Below are positions 23,531-35,286 of a DNA stretch of 64,000 nucleotides, piece after piece. Location of the stretch: NCBI GenBank assembly GCA_947247005.1, contig OX365956.1, forward strand, positions 9,320,089-9,384,088, read 5' to 3'. The stretch's first letter is position 1; every line of letters starts with the position of its first letter. A program made the position numbers and the translations under genes. A model generated the notes under the pieces. That model was not told where the DNA came from. It saw only the letters and a list, made by a program, of their open reading frames with translations, and made no database searches. This stretch comes from Spisula solida. Its lineage: Eukaryota; Mollusca; Bivalvia; Venerida; Mactridae.

Positions 23531-24243
23531 CATGAATTTTAACTGTACATACGCAAACTTGATATATAACACGTCAACTATAAGTTTATGTCTGTTACCT
23601 GCATACACTACACATACCTGCATGACAAAATACCCAAAACTACTATTGACGTAGTCGTTCATGTTACACGTTTATTTCGCAACTTCCCAGAAAGACGCAT
23701 GCATAGGAATACGTTTATTTTTTTGTTATCCTTAATTTACGCGCCAAGCCTTGTATAATTCATTTTTAGCAGAACCTGTCTGGGTATCATATTAAATTTG
23801 CGCTTCCGTAGATTAACCTTAAATACATTGTTTTCATGGTTATTGGGGGCTTTTCCAAATTCCTTGTTTCCTCCCCTTTTAATGTATCATTGAATTTATT
23901 ACCAACTCTCGCAACATGTTGGCATTCCAACTAATTGTATGTAACATCTCTTAGTCATTTGAACAATATCTTTGTGAAATTATTTTACAATTCGGAATGC
24001 TATGTCAGACTTTCGTGATGACAACATAAACTTACATCAAGAAAATAAAAGTACTATGTTTTATATAGTCCAAATTTAAGTCCGTTCAAGCCACAAGACT
24101 AGTTAAGCTGTAGTTCATGTTTAAAAAGTATGCTCTTTACATTGTAACATATGAGTATTATAACAAGACCACTCTTGGTATATTTTGAAACTCTCTAGCT
24201 AAGTTAAAACAATGATACTAGTATGTGATGCAACCTTAACACA

Positions 24244-24320
24244 GCTTTTGGGGCCCTTAAGAACCGGTTATGTTGGACCTTTATATGAAGGTAAAAGAAT
24301 AGTTCCAAAGGGCCCAAAAG
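24244..24320. repeat. Small fold-back, 20-bp arms
   Basis: CTTTTGGGGCCCTTAAGAAC at 24244-24263 is nearly complementary to 24302-24320 (GTTCCAAAGGGCCCAAAAG). Confidence 0.75.
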
Positions 24321-24436
24321 GAGGTTATATATGTATTGGCAAACCCTTTACCTGATCATGCACACCCAAGTAGCTGTGTTTCCCTTCTTTAAAACATACA
24401 TACAGAAATGATGTGTGCAAACTGTTTTAAGGTTAT

Positions 24437-25520
24437 GAATTGGAAATTGAAAACAATTGAAAACAACTATTCGAGAAACCATAACAATACCGGACAAATA
24501 ACAAAGCGTTCGGTTAACATAACATTGTTCGTGCTGGAAATAGAAATTCAAAAAGCAACTATTGGAGAACGGAGGAAATGCTTGTGGATATTTAGTTTCA
24601 TTTAACAGCGTGCTATGGCGAATACAATCCAGTAAGGACCATTATAACCGACATGAAAGGCTATAAATTGACACAGACACAGCATGGGTGACGCAATAAT
24701 GATCATTATAACAAACTGGTATGCTCGTAAATTGGCAACAAGATACAAATAAATTGCATTTTTGAGACTTGTTGCTGCCAACTGTTTGCTAACAGTTTGT
24801 TGGTTGGTACTATACACTACCAAAAAAAAGCCAGTGTATGACAACCCGTCGTACCATTGGTAACCGGTTAGAAAAAGTGTATTTTCAGGCATGCGTCCTT
24901 TCACCTAGTTTTACATTGTAAAAACTAGTAAGACCATCCTTAGCATCATGTCGCTTAAGCAAAGTTAATGTATTGGTGTATTATAAAAACGTCAATAATA
25001 AGATTTCATTTGATACCCTTAGGATCTGGTTTCTTTGTACTTGATATAAAGGATCTTAAATAAAAAGCGAAACAGTAATGCATGAAACTAAGTTTTCAAT
25101 AGTCTTATTGCTTGGATTGTCTTGATGAGGTTTCTTATATATCATGCCGCAAAAACAGTAGTTTATTTTCTTAGCGTAATGTTACGCTATTATCAAGAAA
25201 ATCAAACATAACATTCCCGACTACAATACGTTATAAAGAAAGCTGAAAATACTACTAGTATAAGATGTTAAATGCATGCACAAACAGTTGGCATTGCAGC
25301 AAGTTGCCAAAGTTAGCGAAAACTACAATCATTGTGATAAATTAACAATGAGGAGTAAACTGGGGCTTGGAAAGCCTCCCAATTACACTGAAAATATTTA
25401 TGAATGTGTATAGAGCCTATGCAAGGGACACATATGCGGAAGCGCAAACGTAACGTCAAGACACGTTCTGCTTATCAATTCATTTAGTATAATTACAATA
25501 AGTAATCATATTATAAGCAT
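24437..25520 (+). repeat. Segmental duplication block C, copy 2
   Basis: The block matches 15895-16315 and then 16310-16460, with about 515 bp of extra sequence (24870-25385) between the two parts. Confidence 0.85.
24602..24904 (-). pseudogene. Exon-like relic of a sodium:solute symporter (SLC5/SSS family), copy 2
   Basis: This is the same frame as at 16039-16305, open for 100 codons: QWYDGLSYTGFFLVV, then STNQQTVSKQLAA, then a hydrophobic stretch and stop at 24602. The S-T-N-Q start is closer to the family motif than copy 1 (P-I-N-Q). Differences between copies are both silent and amino-acid-changing, so selection is not evident. It is probably an exon fragment; no other transporter exon is near. 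Confidence 0.45.
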
Positions 25521-26865
25521 AATAAATCATCGAACTTCTCAAAAGATATTTACTGTGACAAACAAAAGTCATAATATATGGCAGGGTCGCTTCTTTATAT
25601 GTTATGTCTGACACTTATAATGGTTCGTCCAGTCAACGAAGCGCTCAAATGAAAAAAGTAAAAAGTGTAGGGGCTGATTTCAGTTTTGTGTGACTGTATT
25701 ATGTTTCGTATACATACGATATAATTACTTCGTAAATGACCGATAATCATTGTGTTTGGGACTCTGTATAATTTAGACCGCATAATTAAAGTTCTATATC
25801 AAGAATAACATTACTAAATAAAATGTAACGAATAACTAATATGAACACAAGACGACATTCATAATGTTATGTAATATGGTAGCTGGTACATTTAATTATC
25901 GAATACTATACAGTATTAGAAAGAGTTTAAGATTATTATATTAATTTGCTTCATCTCTTTATTAGCGTTGCAACATAGCAAAGTAATTTGTAACATATTT
26001 AGCTAATTTCATCTGCATTCAATTTGTTTTTGGAAGGCATTATGTCATAAAAATATTTACAGTTGTACAATGCCAACTGTATAATCTTCAATATATGTTA
26101 GAATGATTAGGGTAAGCAGACATTTCAAATATGTTCATGTAACACAACCACAAATCGTGTAAATATTACTAACTTTTTATGTTGCCAAATAATACGCAAG
26201 TTCAAAAATATTAACTGATTATGGTAGAATAATGCCTAAATTCCAGGGTGTTAAAAAGGTTTGTTCTCAAAATTAAAAGCATGCAAAGTTTTATTTGAGC
26301 TATGTATCCAGTGAATAAGTTAAATTTCTTATTTTAATAGCTACATTTAATGCCAGAAATATAAGGTCAATGGTAGATCCCGCTAGATATTAACCTGAAA
26401 AGTTCAAAGTCTTTTGATGTCAGAAAACTAAATGATTGAAACTTCAACATTGATAATTGACCTTTTTAACCCCCTGTAAACTATTTCCACAATAGAAGAT
26501 TTCCCAAAATAAATTCATTGTGGTACTTGAACGAAATGGGTATGCTTTTTGTGCAAATATATACACAACAGAAGTACAGAAAACCCACTGGGATTGGATG
26601 TAATAGATGGACACAATTAATTATTGTACGGTTCAGAAATAAATTCAGAATTGAAGAAAACGTTAGCCATACATCTTGTGAAGTTTTAGGAGAGTGGAAC
26701 ATGTGATTGAATACAATAACGGCGCTTTGCGCATTGCAACCATTTCTCTGATTCATCTATTGGTACAGTCGTGGATAATTTAGTCTAATATTGTCAGTGA
26801 GAATCTAGGAATAATGGATATGAGAGCATTGTACAATAACGTTATAGTAAACACACACAACACAG
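25521..26865. other. No recognised feature
   Basis: AT-rich sequence. Short open frames here overlap on both strands and show no protein-like signal. Confidence 0.5.
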
Positions 26866-27573
26866 TGTAACGTGCAGGGACTCTGATATCTGAACCCGCC
26901 AGGGAGTAAAGATGCAACATACTAGTTTCAACTACTAGCATTCACAATAAACGTCCGTCGACAAACAGCAACGAACCTAATTCATTCCAATATTTACAAA
27001 GAATCACCTATATACAAGTTGGATATATAACCTTGTCGTGTATATGTCATAGAGCTTAAGAGTGAAAGATAGAGAGTTTTGAACAAGTCAACTCCAGAAT
27101 AGTTCAAACATTCCGTGGTGTATACTAAATATAACAGAATCAACAACAGAGAGAAACAGCTCTTCGACTAAACAAATTCTCCAGACACAGCCGCGTAGCT
27201 CAACAATACAACTTCAAACCAGTCGAACAACCTCCGTGAACCTAACACAGGCTCGCGTATGACTCAGCTTTGAACAACGAGACACCTTGTGGGACCTGAA
27301 AACGTTTCCAGCTACCACTAACAGTAGTTCGCCCTAACCTCCTAACCAGACGAACAAAATCCACTGTAGTCCAAACCACTAGACCACGTTACTCCAAACA
27401 CCCACAAAAGACGTACTGTCTATGCTGCTTCTCAGACGTCACGTTAATCTAACTACGCAGACAGCAAGAGCCAAACGCTGGTCCAACACAATTATCACTT
27501 CGTTCTACCAATGCAATCAACTTTCACAAGCTCAACTAGTCTAACCAAAACCAAGCAGTATCATATATGCCCA

Positions 27574-27850
27574 ATCGAGCACCCTTGCGAGTTGGACGAT
27601 TCCGTATATAGAGGTATCACAAAGTTCAAACCAAGACAACACAACCAACCTCAACTAGACTAACCAAAACCCAGCAGTACTATCTATGCCAAATCGAGCA
27701 CCATTGCGAGTTGAACGATTCCGTATATAGCGGCACTGCACGAAGTTTCAGCCAGACTACACTATCAACTATCTAAAACTCAGTAATACCAACTACTAGT
27801 ATGCCATATCGAGCACCCTTGCGAGTAGGACGATTCCGTATATAGCGGTT
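27574..27850 (+). repeat. Three diverged 115-119-bp tandem repeats
   Basis: The conserved core ATCGAGCACC.TTGCGAG is followed by ACGATTCCGTATATAG. Cores start at 27574, 27693 and 27808. Confidence 0.9.
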
Positions 27851-28033
27851 CTACCAAGCTCCTATCAACAGGCTTCAACTACTAACAACTACTATCTAAC
27901 TAACCGAACAACCCAAGTACAACAGTCTCGTAGCAGAATTACGATAAGTCTAAAACTAACTATTGCAAGTAACTACTGCGTTCCCTCTCCGAGACCGGTG
28001 AGCATACGAATCACGAATTTCAGTTGATTACGG

Positions 28034-28061
28034 CCTTATATAAGCTTATTCTATGACGTCA
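28034..28061 (-). promoter_or_regulatory. CRE plus TATA box, minus strand
   Basis: TGACGTCA (28054-28061) lies about 12 bp upstream, on the minus strand, of TATATAAGG (28042-28034). The layout is that of a compact core promoter driving the GT-rich unit. A start near 28005 would be expected. Confidence 0.45.
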
Positions 28062-28070
28062 TATATCTAG

Positions 28071-30332
28071 TATTTCAGTAATCATCGCCAAATGTTTAAT
28101 AAGCGCCCGTTTGGCTATATGTAATGAGCGTCTATTAGATAACCATGGGCTCTCAGCTTGAATTATTGGTCTAAATAGCAAGAATGTAATATACTTAAAT
28201 GATAACAACCAAAACAACTGTCTAAGTACTTCTGAATTTCAAGCGAAGTAAGTATTTATAAAATTGCGTTCAAGAACCATGACTTCCGGGGAATACGATT
28301 AAAAGCGTCTACATGAGTATGATAAAAGTATAAAGGTTCAACGTGTTTTACGGACTAATACCCATTATGATGCGATTACACTATGAAATCATACATCTGG
28401 ACTCGATATACACTACTTAATCGAGTATTAACATAATAGACAAATCGGTATTACATGTGTATGTTACTTCCTGGTACGAACAGACTTAGTGCGAATCTGG
28501 AATCAAACCACGGTGGTCTCCCCTACCGAAAGAGAAATGAGTATAGCCCGTTTGCAGTGAACAAAATCGTCTAAATCTTGAATGGTTAAAAATCTATTCA
28601 TCAGATGTTGATAAAAATTTACGTAGAATCATAATTACATTCTACCTACTCCCATTTTAAATTTCATAATTTTTAATTACTTATTTAAACAAGTTTATTC
28701 TTTATTGTATATTGATATTACTTGCATTTGAACACTTTAACGCAGGGAGGATATCTGGTATTCCATTGATGATTAACTGTCTTTTTATTAACTGTTATAA
28801 TCCGTGATCAGCGAGATTAACATTGCTGTGATGAAAGCGAAATTTATGAGGCCCATATAGCTTTAAGTCGATTTATTTAGGTATGTCGCTTGTGTGTATA
28901 CAGATTATGTATAAAACATGTAATATCACGGAAAAGCAGTGGAAACCAAACCCTTATTTACTAAGCTACAAAAGCTATGTATATACTTAAACATGGACAT
29001 ACACGTATATAATAATGTTAAATTAAGAACTTAATAAAAGCATTGTAATGTTTATGTGCGCAATGACATGTAGTTTTATGACTGAACCAGTCTTAAATAA
29101 TTGAGTAATATACATCTACCCAAACCTTTAGGATATGTCTGAAATCGACATTCATGAACTTTGAAGAATGCCTAATATTAAGCAGTCAAAATCGTTAAAG
29201 ATGCTGTAAAATCCGTGTTTATATAGTTCGAGAAGGAGGCTGCTAGACGCAAGCCATTTTTACGTTTAGACCCGAAAATATGATACACATGGACAGTACA
29301 GATGTACAGACGGGCCTCGTACATGCTATATTAAATAGGTTACAAAATACGTAAATCTACCGTTAGATGTGTCACGTGACCATAAAATTGGCTGTTGTGT
29401 GTATCGAGTCTTCTAACATGAAGTTTCATTGTAAACTACAAATATTTTACATAGAACTTATGAACAAAACTTTTTTCACACATGTCCGATGTTGCTTAGA
29501 TTTAATTGTATATTATTAGGTAGATACATTTCATTTACTCGTGCAAAATCTCATACTTGTAGGTGCAGTAAATACTGAGAAATCTATCATTTTAGACGAT
29601 TTCTTTCGCCGCAAACGGACTATAATATATAATACTGCAAGGAGTTTGACGAAAACCACTGTTCGTTACAATAGCAATGGCGCAGTGCTGACTCTTGCGT
29701 GGGAGGCTAGGCGCTGCCGTCGTTTCTGTGTGGTTTTTGTTTGTCTGCGCGCTACAATATTTAATTATCACTGCAGCAGGTGTTAAGTACCGTGTGGCGG
29801 CTGTAAAACGTCTCCCCGTACTTCACTTCGGTGTAGTTATCATTCATTATTACCTCCCTTTATGGTTAAGTATGCACGAAATTCAACGTCCTCAATATGT
29901 CATTCATTTCGGTTGAGTACATAGGCTTGCTTGATATTTTGGGATATGGATGGTTCGTTCTAAGTTCTACTCTTGCGTGGGTGGCTAGGTGCTGCCGTCG
30001 TTTGTGTGTGTCTTGGGATTGTTTGTGCACTACTGTGACAGTACTGTTTTAGAGCGTTATACATGTATATTCTTTGATAATGATAATGTTTTGAAACGGA
30101 CACATTGACAATTGATAAAATTTTAAAAAATAGTATTTGTGTGCATAACTTTTTATCACATAAATACCGTGATCTTCCATGTGAGAACACATAACGAAAC
30201 AATGTTCTCAAACACGTGTGATATCAAACGCGCGGCGTCACCAGCTTTTCGGCGCAAAAACGTAACGTCGCTCGCTAAAATTCGTTATTTCTGACGTTGT
30301 TTTGACTCGGTAACTATGGCAATGTGATAAAA
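28071..30332. other. No recognised gene; one short direct repeat
   Basis: A word of about 41 bp beginning CTCTTGCGTGGG and containing GCTGCCGTCGTTT occurs at about 29692 and again at 29971. Open frames at 29541-29916 run through the first copy and look non-coding. Confidence 0.55.
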
Positions 30333-30466
30333 AGAATCCACCACTCGTTGTCTTCGGAATCAACATTTCTTAAACTCGTCACGAAACAAAGACTCGCTAA
30401 ATAACCTGCGTTATCTATACTCGTTTAAGAAATGTTGATCTCCAAAGACAACTCATGACGGATCCT
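30333..30466. repeat. Fold-back element, arms about 45 bp
   Basis: The left arm 30333-30378 contains ATCAACATTTCTTAAAC. The right arm 30422-30466 is its imperfect complement (GTTTAAGAAATGTTGAT). The loop is about 43 bp. Confidence 0.8.
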
Positions 30467-30729
30467 ATATTTGTGTTTCCTTCGTTAGATAAAGATAATA
30501 CTATTTTTATTAATTGTATTATGGTATCGTCCAACGTCCAGAGGACGATCCGGATCATTATCCTTATGAAGTGGTTGTGCTCTGTCTTGAAATCTGACTA
30601 CGACATGTTCGCCGTTTGATGGGTAGAACAAGTGAAAGTAAGGGTATTGATTCTAAGGATTCTAAGGATACTGTATAGTTAGTTCGATCAATTGGAATGT
30701 ACACGTATAATTAAAGGATTTCTCGAACA

Positions 30730-32960
30730 GATGAAACGGCGATATGTAATCAGAACCATAGTCTGTCATAAAGCACCGAGTATGAGAGATGTACCAGACA
30801 TATAAATGGTCGTTATCCAATGGAGCCAGCACAAATACTAAACTATGTTTATTTTACATCCTTTGTCTGTCAGCTCCTCTTCAAATAAAAGATTGTAATA
30901 TGTGTTTTGTTAAAATAGTATGTATGCAATAATTCGAAGTATGAGTATATTTACTGATAGTGACACATTAGCTTACAGCTATAACAATGTTCGTCGCTGT
31001 GGATAATGGTTATTGACCGGGTTGGGTGAAACCCCAAGGGAAGAGACAGAAATGAAGATAAATAAAAAACAGTAGGGGCCAAGACCTTTAAGAAGATGTA
31101 AATGAGACTCCTGATGAAGACATGCGAGCGTCCTATGTTCCAGGGATTAGTAGGCATCATATGTCCCAGGGGGTAATAGACATAAGTAAATCTGACTTTT
31201 AAGACGAACCAGTGCTTGCAAATACCAGCATAGATGGACGGTGTCCACCTTAACATTGATCTGGCGTTTCCAGTTGGACAAATATGATAGGACGTGTAAT
31301 GTAATTATAAACACTTGTAGCATACGAAACACCTTACATTCGGAGAAATACAACTCATTAGACATCTAGACAAACACTGACATCGTACTACATGTAACTG
31401 TATCCTTAAATCTAATATACGAATACACTGTATTCTAACTGATTAATAAAATGTATAAAATTGGGAGTGACTAATTTCCTCCTAATTTCTATGTGCACCT
31501 ACGACATTAAACTTTTGCATTTCTTGCCAGTGAATGTTAAAGCTGGAATGTTTACTGGATGCATCGCATTAATACCCTTTTCCCCCAAAGATATGAATTC
31601 AAACAAATCATACCAACTGCCTCAAACTCTGCCTCGTTGATTTTATATCTTTTTCTGGGTCAATTTACTTCAAGTACCACTCAGCATAAACTTAGTTCTG
31701 TTATTTGCATTGCTAATTTTACATATGCACTATTTGTCACTATTAATATTATAAATCAAATTTGAACAAAATGTGAAGTAATACCGATTTACATTCATTT
31801 TAGCGGATTGGTAGTTTGTACAATTGGCGTTTACGGTTGAAACCGACATCCGCTGTTGAATCGAACTCGTATCAAGTGTGCAGTTGCTACAAAATACATC
31901 GCTTATAATATATATATATTTAACTTACTCCAAAACCACCTCATACTTCTACAGATTCTTATCTAAAGAGCCTTTCAATCTTACTGAATAGATAAAGATT
32001 CAAATAATAAATACAAAACGATCAACTGTGAACACGTCTATACGACAAGATTAGACTGGTAGTTCTTACAACATGTTGTAACGGTAAACTATGTCTGTCA
32101 TAACACTGATATATCTGATATTGGTATTCAAAGTCACAGTACGTAATATTGTACATGAAGTTATATGACCGCCTTGATATTCTAGTGGTAGAGCATCAGG
32201 CTCCGTCGCGGGATGACCCGGGTTCCATCTCAGGCCGCGTCATACCAAAGACGACATAAAAATGGTGTCAGAAATTATCTTGCTAGACGCACAGTATAAA
32301 AGGGAAACTGGCTTCTCTTCTCCCATACATATGTATTTCAAGGAGTCGATGCGGATGAGACGATCTAATGCCGATACTGACATCAGGACGTCACGCAGTT
32401 TTGGCATTGGTGTCAGTGTCATGCCCCTGCAACATTTTAAAGATCTGACTCTAATGAGCATTAAATAATGACACCGTTTATTTTACCACTTAAACCATTA
32501 ATCATAAATCCTCTTGTGTTTATGGTTGTATTAAACTCAAACTGTGGTGTGGTGGTACAGTCTTGTGAAGTTAACTCTTTTGTTATTGATCATGTTTGAT
32601 AAAGAAGTCAATGGTCATAAAAACACGGAAACGCATCAAACAAAACACGCCAACAAAACAATCCCAAACACCAAATAAATCACCGCGGGTTCCAAACTAG
32701 CAGAATTAGGAGAATTACAAATTCTCCGATCTAAAACAAAAAAGTAATAATGGCTGAAGAAGAATACATCTTCATTAGTTTCTGTTGTAGATTGTCATTG
32801 TACGTTTATAGTTATTTATGACCAGTAACAATTGACCAGACAATCCACAGTTATTGTATTGTGTCGTTATTACGCTGTCTACACTATCATTCAAAGGAGC
32901 CTATTTTGTCGTTGTAATGTACTGATCGAATGTTGATATGCTTCTGTTTGTCATCTATGC
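30730..32960 (-). repeat. Third, inverted and degraded copy of blocks A/B
   Basis: Minus-strand matches occur in the same order as in the direct copies. 32960-32690 matches 5160-5410, 31400-31250 matches 6135-6290, and 30960-30730 matches 13255-13430. A SINE (32167-32468) lies between the first two. The region from 30960 to 31250 holds a 101-codon minus-strand frame that I do not recognise. Confidence 0.8.
32167..32468 (+). mobile_element. tRNA-derived SINE
   Basis: The head has box A TTCTAGTGGTAGAGC and box B GGGTTCCATCTC. It is followed by GTCATACCAAAGAC and AAAAATGGT, a body motif I recall from widespread invertebrate SINEs. The body continues to about 32468. Open frames on both strands here are not genes. 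Confidence 0.75.
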
Positions 32961-33370
32961 TAGCCTGTTCCACTCAGCTGATTAGCGAATCAACTCGCAG
33001 CATAACGCGTGGAAGAGTTTATTATCTGGAACCCTTCACAGCGATTACTTTCCTTGAAGTTACAGTAAACACTGCTTTTACGGCGTGCCATGTGAGGATA
33101 AAAACGTTACATGCCATTTCAAAATTGAGAGGAAGCCGTTAAAATAAGTCTATTCGCCTTGTTTAACTGATAAAATAGACGATGTATAAACTGAAGCAGA
33201 CACAACGAAGACTGGCAATCTAATACATTAGTCAGTAGACATCGAATGTGTTCCAAGTTGTTTGAAAGTAAGCCTGATGATCATGAAATTAATTATGAAC
33301 ATTCTTTTTTGAAAGCTGATTCCCTGCTGTAATTGTGGATAACTACGCGAGGCATTTGGAAACTGGTTTA

Positions 33371-33452
33371 TTATGCCCCCATCTTTGATGAGGGGGTATA
33401 TTGCTTTGCACATGTCTGTCTGTCCGTCCGTCCGTCCGTCCGTCCGTCCGTG
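33371..33452 (+). repeat. C5/G5 inverted repeat followed by (GTCC)n
   Basis: TTATGCCCCCATC is followed by GATGAGGGGGTATA, then a spacer and about eight GTCC units. I recall this combination as common in mollusc and other marine-invertebrate genomes. Confidence 0.8.
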
Positions 33453-34962
33453 GTCCCAGATAAATACAACTTTCGACACTATATTATTTATCATAAAGGG
33501 TGTAATGACAGTTCGTTCCGGTCAGAAAGTATGACGTATTTTTAGTTTTACCAAGCGATTTATCATGAAAATTAGACAGAATGTTTTGGTTTTATATTCC
33601 GTTCTGACGGGCACCGTTGCCATGGATTTATAGAACGCGCCAGTAAGCTTAGGTTAACGTTACGTCGACTGTCATTTTAAAGATTAGTCGGCACACAGAA
33701 ATAATTGCAAAAATGAAATATAGCCAGATTCAGGCATTTAAAACAGTCATGGTGTTTAACAATATGTTATGCTTTAATTTATCGATGGCCAAAAGACGGA
33801 TATTCATGTAATTGGAGGACAACTAGGTATTTGTTAGTACGTGCTATCGATTACGACGAACATGACGTAATGGAAACGTAAAGAACAAAATGAGAGTAGG
33901 GTATAGAAATTGACCGAATATGTACAAAATAACGGCGGAAAATTACAGGAACAACTTCTACGAACATCAAAAGGCATGGCGATGACTTGCCTTATTAAAA
34001 GGTAACTAAATGAATCCAAATGTAAAGGAAAATCTGAATTGACAAAAACGCGCCATTTAGTAAAAAACACGTTTATGGGAAAACAAAAGGCATTTATTAG
34101 CAAAACGAAAATTCTTACATACTTGTAATTTTGATGGTTCCCATTTTAGTTCGTTACAAGTGTAAACACACACAACGATACAGTGAGTGGACAACAAAGG
34201 GAGTATTTCAAACTTTACCCGTACACGACGTCGTTTACGTCATCTTCGAAACAAGATCAACAAATTTCTTCAATGCGTTTGAAAAGATATTGACAGTCAA
34301 ATCAGCTAAAACTGGTACACATAATGATGTAATTATATCAGGGGACTGAATGCAAAATTTGGTCCAAATATATTTATTCGTTTTACGCACAAAAGCTTTC
34401 AAAAAACTGGAACGAACCTTCATTACACCCTTTAATAAGTTATTAACTTGCATGATAATTACTGCAATATCGGTACATGTATAATGTTGCCTTAAAACAT
34501 TTGGTTAATACAGTAAGTACTATGACTGGTTTAATATCTCACTGTCGTAAGTCTCGTGATAGTTTACTAGAACGATGCGACGGTGCTACATGAGCCCTGA
34601 TAAAACTCTTAACACTATAGTTTTCAATTTAAATTACCTTGTATAATAATTATTGCAATATGGATTCTAATTTTGCCTTCAGTAATGAAAAACATTTTGT
34701 AAATACACTAGGTACTATGACTGATTTAATAGCTCATGTCGTAAGTTTTGTGATGGTTTTACTGGAACGATGCGACGGTGCTACATAAACACTAGTATAA
34801 CATCTTGTCAAATAAGGCACGTTATGGAAGCTTCTCCAGACAAATAAATTATCATTAAAACAACTACATCACACTCTAGAATTACCTATGTTTAGTACTT
34901 ATCCTCGATTCATCATCGTGTCCTGAGTTCTGTACCGTTATGTTAACTTCTATCTCTCTTAA
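33453..34962. other. No recognised gene; short internal repeat
   Basis: The words 'actatgactg.tttaatat/gctca' and 'acgatgcgacggtgctacat' occur twice (about 34517-34590 and 34716-34790), a weak direct repeat of about 200 bp period. No gene was recognised. Confidence 0.55.
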
Positions 34963-35286
34963 ACAGCAGCAACATTGAGATAGAGAGTTGTCAGTGTGTT
35001 ATTATTTATACAGCAGCAACATTGAGACAGAGAGTTGTCAGTGTGTTATTACTTATACAGCATCAACATTGAGATAGAGAGTTGTCAGTGTGTTATTACT
35101 TATACAGCAGCAACATTGAGATAGAGAGTTGTCAGTGTGTTATTACTTATACAGCAGCAACATTGAGATAGAGAGTTGTCAGTGTGTTATTACTTATACA
35201 GCAGCAACATTGAGATAGAGAGTTGTCAGTGTGTTATTACTTATACAGCAGCAACATTGAGATAGAGAGTTGTCAGTGTGTTATTA
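34963..35286 (+). repeat. 47-bp minisatellite, 7 copies
   Basis: The unit starts ACAGCAGCAACATTGAG and ends GTGTGTTATTACTTAT. Starts are at 34963, 35010 and so on every 47 bp to 35245. Copies are nearly identical, with single-base variants in units 1, 2 and 3, which suggests recent expansion. Confidence 0.95.

Larger units (their letters stand above)
22371..24436. other. Region with SINE fragments between blocks B and C (copy 2)
   Basis: Three tRNA-like SINE heads (22530, 22941, 23336) and a small fold-back (24244-24320) are annotated separately. No gene was seen in the rest. Confidence 0.6.
26866..28070 (-). mobile_element. GT-rich (minus strand) unit: LTR-like element or non-coding transcript
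   Basis: The stretch is strongly strand-biased (AC-rich on plus, GT-rich on minus). On the minus strand it opens with a CRE plus TATA box (28061-28034), then three 115-119-bp repeats, and ends ...GTCCCTGCACGTTACA at 26866. The plus-strand end TGTAAC..CAGGGACTCT recurs at 49090, so it is a true element boundary of TG..CA style, as in LTRs. I could not find a matching target duplication or the other LTR, so the class is not settled. Confidence 0.4.

Noticed and set aside
27574..27850. Three regularly spaced cores, considered as a CRISPR or regulatory array
   Set aside because: The sequence between cores is also similar, so this is a diverged tandem repeat of 115-119 bp.
30951..31256. 101-codon minus-strand frame, considered as a mitochondrial insertion or gene
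   Set aside because: No mitochondrial protein motif was recognised, and the frame spans the boundary of the inverted A copy.
31559..31765. 68-codon plus-strand frame starting with ATG
   Set aside because: No motif, no neighbouring exon and normal length for a chance frame in AT-rich DNA.
33228..33545. Arg/Pro/Ser and Asp/Gly/Arg/Thr repeat frames
   Set aside because: They are both strands of the (GTCC)n microsatellite.
34963..35286. Possible CRISPR-like array (regular 47-bp repeat)
   Set aside because: There are no unique spacers; whole units are repeated head to tail, in eukaryotic DNA. It is a minisatellite.
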